Assembly (NCBI RefSeq): GCF_001429065.1
Contig: NZ_LMIB01000016.1
Span: forward strand, 319,684 to 383,683
DNA from: Sphingomonas sp. Root710
GTDB taxonomy: Bacteria > Pseudomonadota > Alphaproteobacteria > Sphingomonadales > Sphingomonadaceae
Length of the DNA: 64,000 nucleotides
Direction: 5' to 3'
Position 1 is the stretch's first letter. Each line of letters opens with the position of its first letter. Shown one piece after another: positions 9,044 through 17,862 of this stretch. The position numbers and the translations under genes are program-made. The notes beneath the pieces are model-generated. The model was not told the origin of the DNA. It saw only the letters and a list, made by a program, of their open reading frames with translations, and searched no databases.

Positions 9044-10141
9044 ATGAACGCGCCCGCCGACTTCGAGTTCGATTCCGGAACGCTGCGCTTCTCCGGCGAG
9101 CTGACGCTTGCGCGGATCGGCGACCTGTCGAACCGGCTGTCGGCGCTGGGCGAGGCACCGTCGCAGGTCGATATCGGCGAGGTCGACAGGATCGACACGG
9201 TCGGCGCCTGGCTGGTCCACCGCATCGCCCGCGATCACAAGGCGAAGGTGGTCGGCGCCGACGAGGATGTCGCGCGGCTGCTCGAGCAGCTTGCCGACGC
9301 CGACAAGCCGCTGAAAATCCGCCCCGACAGCAGCCCGCCCTTCATCCGGGTGATGCGCGAGGTAGGCGACGCCACCGCCGCTGCGGGGCATTCGCTGATC
9401 GGCCTGCTCGGCTTTTTCGGGGCGACGCTGATCGGACTGTGGGGACTGATCACCCATCCGCGCCGCTTCCGTTTCAACGCGATGGCGCGCCAGTTCGAGG
9501 TCGTCGGCGTCAAGGCGCTGGGCATCATCGGGCTGATGAGCTTCCTGATCGGCATCGTCATCGCCCAGCAGGGCGCGGTGCAGCTGCGCCAGTTCGGCGC
9601 GGAGGTGTTCGCGATCAACCTGATCGGGCGGATCACGATCCGCGAGCTGGGCGTGCTGATGACCGCGATCATGGTCGCGGGCCGATCGGGCAGCGCCTTC
9701 GCCGCGCAGCTCGGTTCGATGAAGCTGGCCGAGGAGGTCGACGCGATGCGGATCATCGGCGTCTCGCCGATGGAGGCGCTGATCCTGCCGCGCGTCATCT
9801 CGACGATCGTGCTGATGCCGCTGCTCGGCTTCTATTCGGCGATAGTGGCGATCATCGGCGGCGGCATCTTCTGCTGGATCGACCTCGGCATCCCGCCGGT
9901 CACCTTCGTCCAGCGGCTACAGGAGGTGGTGCCGCTCACCGACCTATGGGTGGGGCTGCTCAAGGCCCCGGTGTTCGGGCTGATCATCGCGATGTCGGGC
10001 TGCTATCAGGGGATGCAGGTGGAGGGCAATGCCGAGGAGGTCGGCCTGCGCACCACGGCCTCGGTCGTCCAGGCGATCTTTCTGGTGATCGTCATCGACG
10101 CGGTGTTCGCGGTGTTCTTCTCGTCGATCGGGTGGATCTGA
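9044..10141 (+). CDS. mlaE: MlaE-type ABC permease with N-terminal STAS domain
   Basis: Starting at ATG 9044, the 365-residue protein has an N-terminal STAS-like domain of about 95 residues (strand-helix pattern around VDIGEVDRIDTVGAWLV) fused to an MlaE permease. The permease shows the long hydrophobic helices and the family box RELGVLMTAIMVAGRSGSAF, followed by EEVDAMRIIG, the coupling helix to the ATPase. In gamma-proteobacteria the STAS protein (MlaB) is separate; here the two are fused. The system moves phospholipids between outer and inner membranes through MCE proteins. It is the first gene of the operon with mlaF, mlaD and a lipoprotein, interrupted by a repeat element. Confidence 0.9.
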   Translation: MNAPADFEFDSGTLRFSGELTLARIGDLSNRLSALGEAPSQVDIGEVDRIDTVGAWLVHRIARDHKAKVVGADEDVARLLEQLADADKPLKIRPDSSPPFIRVMREVGDATAAAGHSLIGLLGFFGATLIGLWGLITHPRRFRFNAMARQFEVVGVKALGIIGLMSFLIGIVIAQQGAVQLRQFGAEVFAINLIGRITIRELGVLMTAIMVAGRSGSAFAAQLGSMKLAEEVDAMRIIGVSPMEALILPRVISTIVLMPLLGFYSAIVAIIGGGIFCWIDLGIPPVTFVQRLQEVVPLTDLWVGLLKAPVFGLIIAMSGCYQGMQVEGNAEEVGLRTTASVVQAIFLVIVIDAVFAVFFSSIGWI

Positions 10142-10164
10142 TGGCGCGGTCCTCCTCCCATCAT

Positions 10165-10258
10165 CGTCATTCCCGCGAAAGCGGGAATCCATGGACGGCG
10201 TCTCGCGGGAGCCTCTTGTCCATCCGGTCCGTGGATTCCCGCTTTCGCGGGAATGACG
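10165..10258. repeat. Inverted-repeat element, CGTCATTCCCGCG family (copy 1)
   Basis: Ends CGTCATTCCCGCGAAAGCGG and the complement ending CGGGAATGACG flank a core of about 40 nt. Each arm is itself a hairpin (TTCCCGC/GCGGGAA). It separates the mlaE stop from the mlaF start in an otherwise tight operon. A second copy is at 16078-16170. Confidence 0.9.
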
Positions 10259-10274
10259 GGGAGGGCCGGCCCTG

Positions 10275-11093
10275 ATGGCCCGGCTCAACATCGCCGACGG
10301 CGAGACGATCATCCATGTCGCGGGGCTGAAGAACGCCTTCGGCGAGCAGGTCGTCCATGACGGGCTCGACCTTGACGTGAAGCGCGGCGAGATTCTCGGC
10401 GTGGTCGGCGGATCGGGCACGGGCAAGTCGGTGCTGATGCGCTCGATCATCGGTCTCCAAAATCCGGTCCAGGGCGCGGTCGAGGTGTTCGGCGAGCCGA
10501 TGATCGGCCGCGAGGAATATGAGGCCAAGCAGGTGCGCAAGCGCTGGGGCGTACTGTTCCAGGGCGGCGCGCTTTTCTCGACGTTGACCGTCGCCGAGAA
10601 TGTCCAGGTGCCGATCCGCGAATATTATCCCCAGGTCGACGGCCAGCTGCTCGACGAGATCGCCGCCTATAAGGTGGCGATGACCGGCCTGCCGCCCGAA
10701 GCGGGGCCCAAATATCCGTCCGAGCTGTCGGGCGGCATGCGCAAGCGTGCCGGGCTGGCCCGCGCGCTGGCGCTCGATCCGCAGCTGCTGTTTCTCGACG
10801 AACCGACCGCCGGGCTCGACCCGATCGGCGCGGCGGCGTTCGACGAACTGATCAGCGCGCTGCAGAAGACGCTCGGCCTGACCGTCTTCCTGATCACCCA
10901 CGACCTCGACACGCTCTATGCGATCTGCGACCGCGTCGCCGTGCTTGCCGACAAGCGCGTAATCGCGGTTGGAACGATCCCGGAATTATTGGCGTTGGAC
11001 CATCCGTGGATACAGGAATATTTCAACGGGCCGCGCGGGCGGCAGGCATCGGACGCGGCGGACCGCGAGGCGGCGAAGGACAACCGGGGATGA
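10275..11093 (+). CDS. mlaF: Mla-type ABC transporter ATP-binding protein
   Basis: This 272-residue cytoplasmic ATPase drives the MlaE permease. It has Walker A GGSGTGKSV near residue 50, a Q-loop (LFQGGALFS), the signature LSGGMRKRAGLARAL with the MlaF-typical MRKR, Walker B LLFLDEPTAGLDP and a switch histidine in LITHDLDT. A C-terminal tail with a GPRGRQ stretch follows the nucleotide-binding domain. mlaD begins 7 nt downstream. ATG 10275 lies just after the palindromic element. Confidence 0.93.
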   Translation: MARLNIADGETIIHVAGLKNAFGEQVVHDGLDLDVKRGEILGVVGGSGTGKSVLMRSIIGLQNPVQGAVEVFGEPMIGREEYEAKQVRKRWGVLFQGGALFSTLTVAENVQVPIREYYPQVDGQLLDEIAAYKVAMTGLPPEAGPKYPSELSGGMRKRAGLARALALDPQLLFLDEPTAGLDPIGAAAFDELISALQKTLGLTVFLITHDLDTLYAICDRVAVLADKRVIAVGTIPELLALDHPWIQEYFNGPRGRQASDAADREAAKDNRG

Positions 11094-11100
11094 AGAACTG

Positions 11101-12045
11101 ATGGAAACCCGGTCGAACCATGTGCTCGTCGGCGGCGTCGTGCTGGCGCTGCTCGTCGCGCTGCTGGCCTTCATCGTCTGGCTGGCGGGATTCAACACAT
11201 CCGCCGAACAGCGCTATGACATCTTCTTCAAGACCTCGGTCGACGGTCTCGCCAAAGGGTCGCCGGTGACCTTCGCAGGTGTGCCGGTCGGCAAGATCGA
11301 GGAGATCAAGCTGCTGCCCGACAGCCCCGAGTTCGTCCGCGTCCGCATCGCGATCGACAATGAAACCCCGATCCTGCAGGGCACCACCGCGACGATCGCC
11401 GGGGTCGGCTTCACCGGGGTCAGCCAGATCAACCTCGATGGCGCCATCAAGGGCGCGCCGCCCATCGTCGAACCCGGCCCCTATGGCGAGCCGGTGATCC
11501 CGACCAAGCCGGGCGCGCTGGGAGAGCTGCTCAGCTCCGCGCCCGAACTGCTCAACCGGATCTCGTCGCTGACCGAGCGGCTGACGCTGCTGCTCGACGA
11601 CAAGAACCAGAAATCGATCAGCGGCATCCTCGCCAATGTCGACCGGCTGTCGGGCGACCTGGCCGACCGCGGGCCCGAGATCGCCGCCGCGATCGTCCAG
11701 CTCAAGGCGACGATGCAGCAGGCGGGCGATGCCGCCGAACGGGTCGGCGACCTCGCCGAGACGACCAATGGCGTGATGGGGAGTGAGGTCCGCCCCGCCA
11801 TGGCCAACCTCAACAAGGCGACCAACGCCGCCCAGCACACGATGGAATCGCTCGACCAGGCGATTACCGACGCGCGGCCCGGCATCAAGGCCTTCTCGAC
11901 CCAGACCGTGCCGCAGATCAACCAGCTCGCCCGTAACCTTGCCGAGATGTCCGAATCGCTCAACGCGATCTCGGCCAAGCTCGACCGCGGGGGCGCGGGC
12001 GCCGTGCTCGGCGGGTCGAAACTGCCCGACTATAAGGGACAATGA
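11101..12045 (+). CDS. mlaD: MCE-domain substrate-binding protein, MlaD-like
   Basis: The 314-residue protein starts at ATG 11101 with one N-terminal membrane helix (about residues 11-30), followed by an MCE domain (YDIFFKTSVDGLAKGSPVTFAGVPVG, quoted here only for its GLxxGSPVxFxGVxVG core) and a long helical tail. MCE rings form the periplasmic channel that carries lipids in Mla-type systems. The 7-nt gap from the ATPase gene and the ATGA overlap with the next gene show one operon. The helical tail is longer than in E. coli MlaD and resembles larger MCE proteins. Confidence 0.9.
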   Translation: METRSNHVLVGGVVLALLVALLAFIVWLAGFNTSAEQRYDIFFKTSVDGLAKGSPVTFAGVPVGKIEEIKLLPDSPEFVRVRIAIDNETPILQGTTATIAGVGFTGVSQINLDGAIKGAPPIVEPGPYGEPVIPTKPGALGELLSSAPELLNRISSLTERLTLLLDDKNQKSISGILANVDRLSGDLADRGPEIAAAIVQLKATMQQAGDAAERVGDLAETTNGVMGSEVRPAMANLNKATNAAQHTMESLDQAITDARPGIKAFSTQTVPQINQLARNLAEMSESLNAISAKLDRGGAGAVLGGSKLPDYKGQ

Positions 12046-12638
12046 GAATGACGATCCGCCGCTCGCTCGTAGCGCTTTCCATCGCCGGGCTTCTGTCGGG
12101 CTGCATCAGCTTCGGCGAGAAGCCGCCCAAGGCGCTGCTCGGCCTTACCTCCGACGCGCGGGTCGCTGCCGATCAGGGCAAGGTCGTCAGCGATGCGAAC
12201 GCGGTCAGCGTCGCGCTGCCTGCCTTGCCCCCGGCGTTGCGCAACCAGCGGCTTGCGGTCCAGTCGGGCGCGGCCTTCGCCTATCTGCCCAAATCGGCCT
12301 GGGTCGACACCCCGGCCAGCATGTTTCGCACCGTCCTCGCCGAGACGATCGAAGCGAAGACCGGACGCTTCGTCCCCGACCAGCGCAACGCCGCAATAAC
12401 CCCCGACACGCGGCTCGGCGGCACGCTCAGCGCCTTCCAGCTGCTGGGCGGGCAGGGCCGGGTACTGGTGATGTTCGACGCGACGCTGTCGAAGAGCGGA
12501 TCGGACCAGATCCGCACCCGCCGTTTCGAGGCGACCGCGCCGGTGGCGAAGGAGGACCCCGCGAGCGTCAGCGCCGCCTTGAACCGCGCGGCGAATGCGG
12601 TGGCGGGGGACGTCGCGGATTGGGTAGGCGGCGCTTAA
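12042..12638 (+). CDS. ABC-transport auxiliary lipoprotein of the Mla/Pqi type
   Basis: A 198-residue lipoprotein: the N-terminus has a signal with lipobox LLSGC (Cys near residue 21), then a domain of alternating strands and helices like the ABC-type transport auxiliary (PqiC/DUF330-like) family. Such lipoproteins sit in the outer membrane and help MCE transporters. It overlaps mlaD by 4 nt (ATGA) and ends 4 nt inside the convergent TauE-like gene. Membership in the family is from layout and context more than from strong motifs. Confidence 0.75.
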   Translation: MRMTIRRSLVALSIAGLLSGCISFGEKPPKALLGLTSDARVAADQGKVVSDANAVSVALPALPPALRNQRLAVQSGAAFAYLPKSAWVDTPASMFRTVLAETIEAKTGRFVPDQRNAAITPDTRLGGTLSAFQLLGGQGRVLVMFDATLSKSGSDQIRTRRFEATAPVAKEDPASVSAALNRAANAVAGDVADWVGGA

Positions 12639-13411
12639 GTCAGCCGGCTCCACCCGTCCCAGAGCAGTTTCGCACCGAGCAGAACGGTCAGCCAATAGAC
12701 GAAGCTGTAGAGGCGGTCCGCATCGACCTTGCGGACCAGCCAAACGCCAGTGAAGGTCGCGGCGATGGCCACCGGCATGAGCGCCGCCGCAGCGATCAGG
12801 TTGACCGGGGTGAATTGGCCCATCGCGGCATAGGCAGGCACTTTCACCCAGTTGACCGCGGCGAAGAAGATCACCGTCGTGCCGACGAAGATATCGCGCG
12901 GCAGCCGCTGCGGCATGACCCATAGCTGATAGGGCGGTGCGCCGGCATGCGCGATCTGGCTGGTCAGCCCCGACACCGCGCCGCAGCCTATGCCGACCCA
13001 ACCGGGCAGGACATGGCGCGGCGCGGCGCGCCGACCGCGCCCCATCCAGAGCTGTTGTCCAGCAAAGAGTATCGAGATGAGCCCGAGCGCGATCAATATC
13101 CACGCCTCGGACAGACTCGTCGCGAAGAGATAGCCGAGCGCCACGCCGACGACTGCGCTGGGCAGCATCAGCAGCATGATCCGCCGGTCCCAGCTATGGC
13201 GGAATGACCAGACCCCGACCGCGTCCTGGACGATGAGCAGCGGCAGCAGCACTGCGGCGGCCTGCACCGGCGGCATCGCCTGCGCCATCACCGGCATCGC
13301 CAGCGTGCCGACGCCGATGAAGCCGCCCTTGCCCAGGCCGATCATGATGACCGCCGGGATTCCCAGCAGCCAGAACCAGGGATCGTGAAGGATCGCCGGG
13401 TCCGGGATCAA
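12635..13411 (-). CDS. TauE/SafE-family membrane permease
   Basis: The 258-residue polytopic protein has about seven to eight hydrophobic segments, with the glycine-rich family motifs GLGKGGFIGVGTLAMPVMA near the start and the repeated GxxSGLTSQIAHAGAPP in the second half. TauE/SafE proteins export sulfite, sulfonates or related organic anions across the inner membrane. Its start overlaps the nusB stop by 4 nt, so the two are cotranscribed on the minus strand. Substrate is unknown. Confidence 0.85.
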   Translation of the reverse strand: MIPDPAILHDPWFWLLGIPAVIMIGLGKGGFIGVGTLAMPVMAQAMPPVQAAAVLLPLLIVQDAVGVWSFRHSWDRRIMLLMLPSAVVGVALGYLFATSLSEAWILIALGLISILFAGQQLWMGRGRRAAPRHVLPGWVGIGCGAVSGLTSQIAHAGAPPYQLWVMPQRLPRDIFVGTTVIFFAAVNWVKVPAYAAMGQFTPVNLIAAAALMPVAIAATFTGVWLVRKVDADRLYSFVYWLTVLLGAKLLWDGWSRLT

Positions 13412-13863
13412 GCCCGGACGGCCTTCGCGATCCCGTCGAGCAGACCGTTGACGAAGCCCTTTTCGCGCTTGTCGTAGAAGGCGTCGGCGACGTCGACATA
13501 TTCGCTGATCACCGTCGCGGTGGGCACGTCGGGCCGGGCGATCAGTTCATAGGCGCCGACCCGCAAAATCTGGCGCATCGGCTTGTCGAGCCGCTCGAGC
13601 GTCCAGCCCGAGGCGAGTTTGGCGCTGATCGCGGCGTCGACCTCGGCGCGGCGCGCGTCGACGCCTTTCACCAGATCGTCGAAGAAGCTGACCTCGGCCG
13701 CCGCATATTCGACATCCTCGATCGTCGCGCCCAGCCGGTGCTGGTGGAACTCGTCGAGCAGCTGGGCGAGCGGGGTACCCTCCATCTCCTGCTGATAGAG
13801 CGCCTGCGCGGCGGCGAGGCGAGCGGCGCTCCGCGACTTCGAACGTTCGTTGATCTTGGCCAT
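13408..13863 (-). CDS. nusB: Transcription antitermination factor NusB
   Basis: NusB, with NusE, binds boxA RNA and assists rRNA antitermination. I chose the start at 13863 because MAKINERSKSRSAARLAAAQALYQ fits the family N-terminus (core SAARLAAAQALYQ); an ATG 21 nt earlier is possible. The 151-residue product ends with the conserved EYVDVADAFYDKREKGFVNG block. All-helical composition matches. It lies between hisD upstream (after a repeat-filled spacer) and the TauE-like gene, with which it overlaps. Confidence 0.93.
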   Translation of the reverse strand: MAKINERSKSRSAARLAAAQALYQQEMEGTPLAQLLDEFHQHRLGATIEDVEYAAAEVSFFDDLVKGVDARRAEVDAAISAKLASGWTLERLDKPMRQILRVGAYELIARPDVPTATVISEYVDVADAFYDKREKGFVNGLLDGIAKAVRA

Positions 13864-13900
13864 GGCGATGTTCGTTCCGGTCATTTGTACTGTTAAGTCC

Positions 13901-14055
13901 CTGCCCTTCAGGGGAGGGGTTGGGGTGGGGCCTGTCCTCCAGCGCGGCGTCTGGGGCAAGGCCCCACCCCCGTCCCAGTGTGAGGTCGGTCAGGCCCCCG
14001 GCCTGACCTGAACCGTGCGGGGCACGGTTCACCTACACTCCTCAAGGGGAGGGGT
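13901..14055. repeat. Nested-palindrome spacer between hisD and nusB
   Basis: The spacer holds four clear inverted repeats: the outer GGGGAGGGG motifs, GGGTGGGGCCT/AGGCCCCACCC, GTCAGGCC/GGCCTGAC and GAACCGTGC/GCACGGTTC. They make a strongly folding RNA between hisD and nusB. It is a member of the GGGGAGGGG palindromic family also seen at 24938. Confidence 0.8.
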
Positions 14056-14067
14056 GAAAGCAGTTCA

Positions 14068-15360
14068 CTATCGTTCCAGTCGTGCCGCGACCGACGCCGC
14101 GTGCGCGGGCAGCCCCTCGGCCTTGGCCAGCGCCACTGCCGCCGGGCCGATGGCAGCGATCGCGCCCGCGTCCAGAGCGATGAAGCTGGTGCGTTTCATG
14201 AAGTCGAGCACCGACAACCCCGAGGCGAAGCGCGCGCGGCGGCCGGTCGGCAGGACATGGTTCGGCCCTGCGACATAATCGCCGACCGCTTCGGGCGCGT
14301 GGCGGCCCAGAAAGACCGATCCGGCGTGGCGGACCCGGTCGAACAGCGCCTGGGGATCGGCGACCGCGAGTTCGAGATGTTCGGGGGCGAGCCGGTCGCT
14401 GAGCGCGGGCACCTCGTCGAGGCTGGCGACGAGGATGATCGCGCCATTGGCCTGCCAGCTCGCCCGCGCGGTCGCTTCGGTCTTCAGCGTGCCGAGCTGT
14501 GCCTCGACCGCGTCGGCCACCGCGTCGGCGAAGGCCGCATCATCGGTGAACAGGATCGACTGGCTGGTCGGATCGTGCTCGGCCTGGCTGAGCAGGTCGG
14601 CGGCGATCCAGGCGGGATCGTTATCGCTGTCTGCGACCACCACGATCTCCGACGGGCCCGCGACCATGTCGATCCCAACGACGCCGTAGAGCTGGCGCTT
14701 CGCCTCGGCGACCCAGGCGTTGCCGGGCCCGACGATGACGTCGACCGGGCGGATGCGCGCCGTGCCATAAGCGAGCGCGGCGATCGCCTGCGCGCCGCCG
14801 ATCCGCCAGACCTCGTCGACCCCGGCGAGCGCGGCGGCGGCGAGAACGAGCGGGTTGACCACGCCGTCGGGGGTCGGCGTCACCATCACCAGCCGGTCGA
14901 CGCCCGCGACCTTGGCGGGGATCGCGTTCATCAGCACCGAGGAGGGATAGGCCGCGCGGCCACCCGGCACATAGAGCCCGGCGGCCTCGACCGCGCCCCA
15001 GCGCGCACCCATGCGGACGCCCGCCGCGTCGGTGCGGCTGCTATCGGCGGGGCGCTGCTCGGCATGGTAGGTTCTGATACGCTCGGCGGCGAGTTCGAGT
15101 GCGGCACGCAGGTCCCGATCGAGCTCGGCAAGCGCGATGTCGCAGGTGCTACGCTCGATCCGCCAGCCCGAGGAATCGAGATCGTGGCGGTCGAATCGCT
15201 TGGTATAATCGGCGAGCGCGGCATCGCCCTGCGCGCGCACCGCCGCGACGATCGCGGTCACGTCGCGCGACACATCCCCGTCAGCCTCGCGCCGGCCGTC
15301 GACCAGTGCGGTGAAGGCGGCGGCGAAACCCGGATCGCGGCTATCAAGCCGAAGCGGCAT
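14068..15360 (-). CDS. hisD: Histidinol dehydrogenase
   Basis: HisD performs the final two NAD-dependent oxidations of histidine synthesis. The 430-residue protein has the expected length, with the family blocks [34 protein letters not shown] and [11 protein letters not shown], and the zinc/catalytic histidines in LAPEHLEL and [10 protein letters not shown]. The ATG at 15360 overlaps the 3' end of hisG by 17 nt, so both are made from one message in the order hisG-hisD. Confidence 0.97.
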   Translation of the reverse strand: MPLRLDSRDPGFAAAFTALVDGRREADGDVSRDVTAIVAAVRAQGDAALADYTKRFDRHDLDSSGWRIERSTCDIALAELDRDLRAALELAAERIRTYHAEQRPADSSRTDAAGVRMGARWGAVEAAGLYVPGGRAAYPSSVLMNAIPAKVAGVDRLVMVTPTPDGVVNPLVLAAAALAGVDEVWRIGGAQAIAALAYGTARIRPVDVIVGPGNAWVAEAKRQLYGVVGIDMVAGPSEIVVVADSDNDPAWIAADLLSQAEHDPTSQSILFTDDAAFADAVADAVEAQLGTLKTEATARASWQANGAIILVASLDEVPALSDRLAPEHLELAVADPQALFDRVRHAGSVFLGRHAPEAVGDYVAGPNHVLPTGRRARFASGLSVLDFMKRTSFIALDAGAIAAIGPAAVALAKAEGLPAHAASVAARLER

Positions 15361-16015
15361 CTTTAATTCCTACCGCGCGGCGGAAGCCCTCGACCAGCGG
15401 CGCGATCTCGCCCGCACGAGTCTTGAAGGCGGCGCGGTTGACGATCAGCCGCGACGAGATGTCGGCGATCTTCTCGATCTCGGCCAGGCCGTTGGCCTTC
15501 AGGGTGCTGCCGGTCGAGACGAGATCGACGATCCGGCTCGACAGGCCGAGCACCGGTGCGATCTCCATCGCGCCGTTGAGCTTGACGCATTCGGCCTGCA
15601 CCCCGCGCGCCTCGAAATGGCGGCGGGTGATGTTGGGATATTTGGTCGCGACGCGGACATGGCTCCACTCGCGCGGATCGTCGCCCGCGGCCATCGCCAC
15701 CGGTTCGGCGACCGAGATGCGGCAATGGCCGATGTTCAGATCGACCGGCGCATAAAGCTCCGAATAGTCGAACTCCATCAGCACGTCCGACCCGACGATG
15801 CCGAGCTGCGCCGCGCCATGCGCGACGAAGGTGGCGACGTCGAAGGCGCGGACGCGGATCAGGCCGATATCGGGCCGGTTGGTGGCGAAGCGCAGCAGGC
15901 GGCTGTCCTTGTCGCCGAACGCCGCTTCGGGCACGATGCCCTGCGCGGCGAACAGCGGCAGCACTTCCTTCAGGATGCGGCCCTTCGGCACGGCGATGAT
16001 GATCTGATCGGTCAT
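15344..16015 (-). CDS. hisG: ATP phosphoribosyltransferase, short form
   Basis: HisG commits ATP and PRPP to histidine synthesis. I chose the ATG at 16015 ([17 protein letters not shown]); the longer frame upstream reads into a repeat element. At 223 residues it ends after the catalytic domains, at the length of the short HisG form that needs the HisZ regulatory subunit; no hisZ lies in this window. Recognisable blocks are [21 protein letters not shown] (core of the PRPP region) and a [10 protein letters not shown] segment. It is coupled to hisD by overlap. Confidence 0.95.
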   Translation of the reverse strand: MTDQIIIAVPKGRILKEVLPLFAAQGIVPEAAFGDKDSRLLRFATNRPDIGLIRVRAFDVATFVAHGAAQLGIVGSDVLMEFDYSELYAPVDLNIGHCRISVAEPVAMAAGDDPREWSHVRVATKYPNITRRHFEARGVQAECVKLNGAMEIAPVLGLSSRIVDLVSTGSTLKANGLAEIEKIADISSRLIVNRAAFKTRAGEIAPLVEGFRRAVGIKDAASA

Positions 16016-16077
16016 TGCGCGCGGGCCATAGAACAGCGGGGGTCTGCTGACAACAAAGCCTCGCCGTTCCCCATATC

Positions 16078-16170
16078 CGTCATCCTCGCGAAAGCAGGGA
16101 TCCATGGACGGCGGCAGATAAAATCTAGAACGGCCCGCTTCCATGGATTCCCGCTTTCGCGGGAATGACG
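16078..16170. repeat. Inverted-repeat element, CGTCATTCCCGCG family (copy 2)
   Basis: The right arm (ATGGATTCCCGCTTTCGCGG onwards) matches the element at 10165-10258; the left arm has decayed (CGTCATCCTCGCGAAAGCAG). It fills the spacer between the hisG start and the end of the UPF0016 gene. Confidence 0.85.
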
Positions 16171-16196
16171 AGGAAGGGAGGGGATCAGACGACGGA

Positions 16197-16760
16197 TCAG
16201 AGCAATTCGCGAATCGCCAGCGCGCCGAGGATCAGGAAGATGATCGCGGCCGCGATCCGCATCACCCGCATCGGAATCAGACGGGTGATCCGGTCGCCCA
16301 GGAAGACCGCGGGGACATTGGCGATCATCATGCCCAGCGTGGTGCCGATCGCGACCAGATCGACCGCATGATAGCGCGCGCCTAGCGCGACGGTGGCGAT
16401 CTGGGTCTTGTCGCCCATCTCCGCCATGAAGAAGGCGACCAGCGTCGTCAGGAAGACACCATGACGCGCAGGCTTTTCGGCCTCTTCATCGTCGACGCTG
16501 TCGGGCACCAGGATCCACGCCGCCATGGCGAGGAAGCCGAGCGCGACCGCGAGGCGGAACCAATAGCCGTCGAGCAGCCCCGATATCGCCGAACCCGCCC
16601 AGGCGGCGAGGGCATGGTTGACGATGGTCGCGGCGAAGATCCCGGCGATGATCGGCCAGGGCGCCCGGAAGCGCGCGGCGAGGATGATCGCGAGCAGCAT
16701 CGTCTTGTCGCCGATTTCGGCGAAGGCGACGAGCAGGGTGGAGGCGAGGATGATGTCCAT
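16197..16760 (-). CDS. Gdt1/UPF0016-family cation exporter, probable Mn exporter
   Basis: The 187-residue polytopic protein has two homologous halves, each with the family signature E-x-G-D-K-T: EIGDKT near residue 15 and EMGDKT near residue 113. This is the TMEM165/Gdt1 fold, whose bacterial members (such as MneA of Vibrio) export Mn2+. An acidic central linker ([11 protein letters not shown]) separates the halves. A yybP-ykoY type manganese riboswitch at 16829-16940 directly precedes it on the same strand, which strongly supports manganese efflux induced when the metal is in excess. The family is from motifs; the metal is from the riboswitch. Confidence 0.92.
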   Translation of the reverse strand: MDIILASTLLVAFAEIGDKTMLLAIILAARFRAPWPIIAGIFAATIVNHALAAWAGSAISGLLDGYWFRLAVALGFLAMAAWILVPDSVDDEEAEKPARHGVFLTTLVAFFMAEMGDKTQIATVALGARYHAVDLVAIGTTLGMMIANVPAVFLGDRITRLIPMRVMRIAAAIIFLILGALAIRELL

Positions 16761-16828
16761 GACTATTCCGGGCCGGGCAGGCAGTGACGGACGACACCAT
16801 GACCCCCGCCCGGCAGGCGAGGTCAGGT

Positions 16829-16940
16829 GTCATCGGTCTCGCCAAGGTCTTTCGGACCCTGATCGCGCCATGAGGTCTCCCCCAAGTATGTTGACGCGAT
16901 TCCCGTTCGGTGCGGAACGGCCGGCTACTCCCCGGATGAC
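16829..16940 (-). promoter_or_regulatory. yybP-ykoY (manganese) riboswitch
   Basis: Read on the minus strand, the leader shows GGGGAGTAGCCG (16933-16922), a small hairpin, CGTCAACATAC, and a late GGCGAGACC followed by GATGAC (16834-16829). GATGAC pairs with GTCATC (16940-16935) as the closing P1 stem. These conserved segments and their order match the yybP-ykoY class that binds Mn2+. It ends about 70 nt before the start of the UPF0016 exporter. The remaining leader (to 16761) could hold an expression platform, including GC-rich CCTGCCGGGCGG and CTGCCCGGCCCGG segments. Confidence 0.85.
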
Positions 16941-16985
16941 GGGTGCGGGGTAGGGGATGAGGGTGAGGGGGTCAACCTTAGTTAG

Positions 16986-17121
16986 CCCTCTCCCGTTTTC
17001 ACGGGAGAGGGTTGGGTGAGGGTCTTCTTCTTTCTTCATGGTAGCGCCGAGGAAGAAACAAGAAGACCCTCACCTTCCCGCTGCGCGGGCCCCTTCCTCT
17101 CCCGCGAAGGCGGGAGAGGGG
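16986..17121. repeat. Inverted-repeat element, CTCTCCCG family (copy 1)
   Basis: Both arms are hairpins with CTCTCCCG and CGGGAGAGG and are joined by inverted GGGTGAGGGTC/GACCCTCAC segments. It lies between the riboswitch leader and the dps stop codon. The related copy is at 56209-56360. Confidence 0.8.
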
Positions 17122-17132
17122 TAGATTCCGCG

Positions 17133-17633
17133 TCACCCGTTCCGGGCGGTCTCGAACAGGAACCAGGCGCGTTCCTCGGCCTGGTCGGTCCAGTCGTCGA
17201 GGATGCCGCTGGTGGCGTTGTCCTTGGCCTCGTCGACGATGTCCTTGGCCTGGCGCAGCTTGGCGACCAGCGCGAGATTGTCGTCGCGCAATTCCTTGAG
17301 CATGTCGGTGGCGCTGACGAAATCGGCGTCATTGTCCTTGATCGACTGGCGGCGGGCAATGTCGCCGATCGAGCGCAGCGTGGTGTTGCCGGTCTTGCGG
17401 ACGCGTTCGGCGATGACGTCGGTGGTGGCGAGGATCTGGGCCGCCTGGTCGTCGAGCATCAGATGATAGTCGCGGAAATGCGGACCCGAGACGTGCCAGT
17501 GGAAATTCTTGGTCTTGAAATAGAGCGCGAAGCTGTCTGCCAATATGCCGTTGAGTGCGTCGGCGACGTTCATCGCGCTGTTGCTCTTCAGGTCGGTGGG
17601 TGTCGCCAGCGGCGACTTGGGTTTCTTGGCCAT
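17133..17633 (-). CDS. dps: DNA-protection ferritin-like protein Dps
   Basis: Dps forms dodecamers that oxidise iron with peroxide and shield DNA in stress. The 166-residue product starts at ATG 17633 (MAKKPKSP), after GGAG at a good distance; a longer frame upstream is not needed. The inter-subunit ferroxidase motif is present as FHWHVSGPHFRDYHLMLDDQ (His, His, Asp ligands). The lysine-rich N-terminal tail (AKKPKSP) may bind DNA. It is divergent from rpmG with a 229-nt spacer. Confidence 0.95.
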   Translation of the reverse strand: MAKKPKSPLATPTDLKSNSAMNVADALNGILADSFALYFKTKNFHWHVSGPHFRDYHLMLDDQAAQILATTDVIAERVRKTGNTTLRSIGDIARRQSIKDNDADFVSATDMLKELRDDNLALVAKLRQAKDIVDEAKDNATSGILDDWTDQAEERAWFLFETARNG

Positions 17634-17768
17634 GTCGAGGAACTCCGATTCGATTCGCTGCTCTAACGAGCAATCTGGCAAAAGGTGGCGCTAACGTCGT
17701 CTGAAAAAGCTCGTTCGCAGATATCGATCCGCTCGATCAGCAAAAGCCGGGAAAAACCGCACGGCCGC

Positions 17769-17797
17769 TTGACTCTTTCGGCCATCCAAAGCTAAGG
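17769..17797 (+). promoter_or_regulatory. Candidate rpmG promoter
   Basis: TTGACT (17769-17774) is followed after 17 nt by CTAAGG (17792-17797), upstream of rpmG. The -35 element is good and the -10 weak, as often in sphingomonads. The implied start would place a hairpin at 17813-17830 inside the leader. Confidence 0.4.
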
Positions 17798-17812
17798 GCC
17801 CCTCCGATCAGC

Positions 17813-17840
17813 AGCGGCGGCGACGCCGCTTTACTTTTTT
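17813..17840 (+). terminator. Terminator-like hairpin in the rpmG leader (candidate attenuator)
   Basis: AGCGGCG (17813-17819), loop GCGA, CGCCGCT (17824-17830), then TTACTTTTTT (17831-17840) form a textbook intrinsic terminator on the plus strand. No plus-strand gene lies upstream within the divergent spacer, and rpmG starts 22 nt further on. It is therefore probably an attenuator or a stabilising leader hairpin, not an end of another gene. Confidence 0.6.
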
Positions 17841-17862
17841 ATATCGATAAGGGTTTCGGGTC

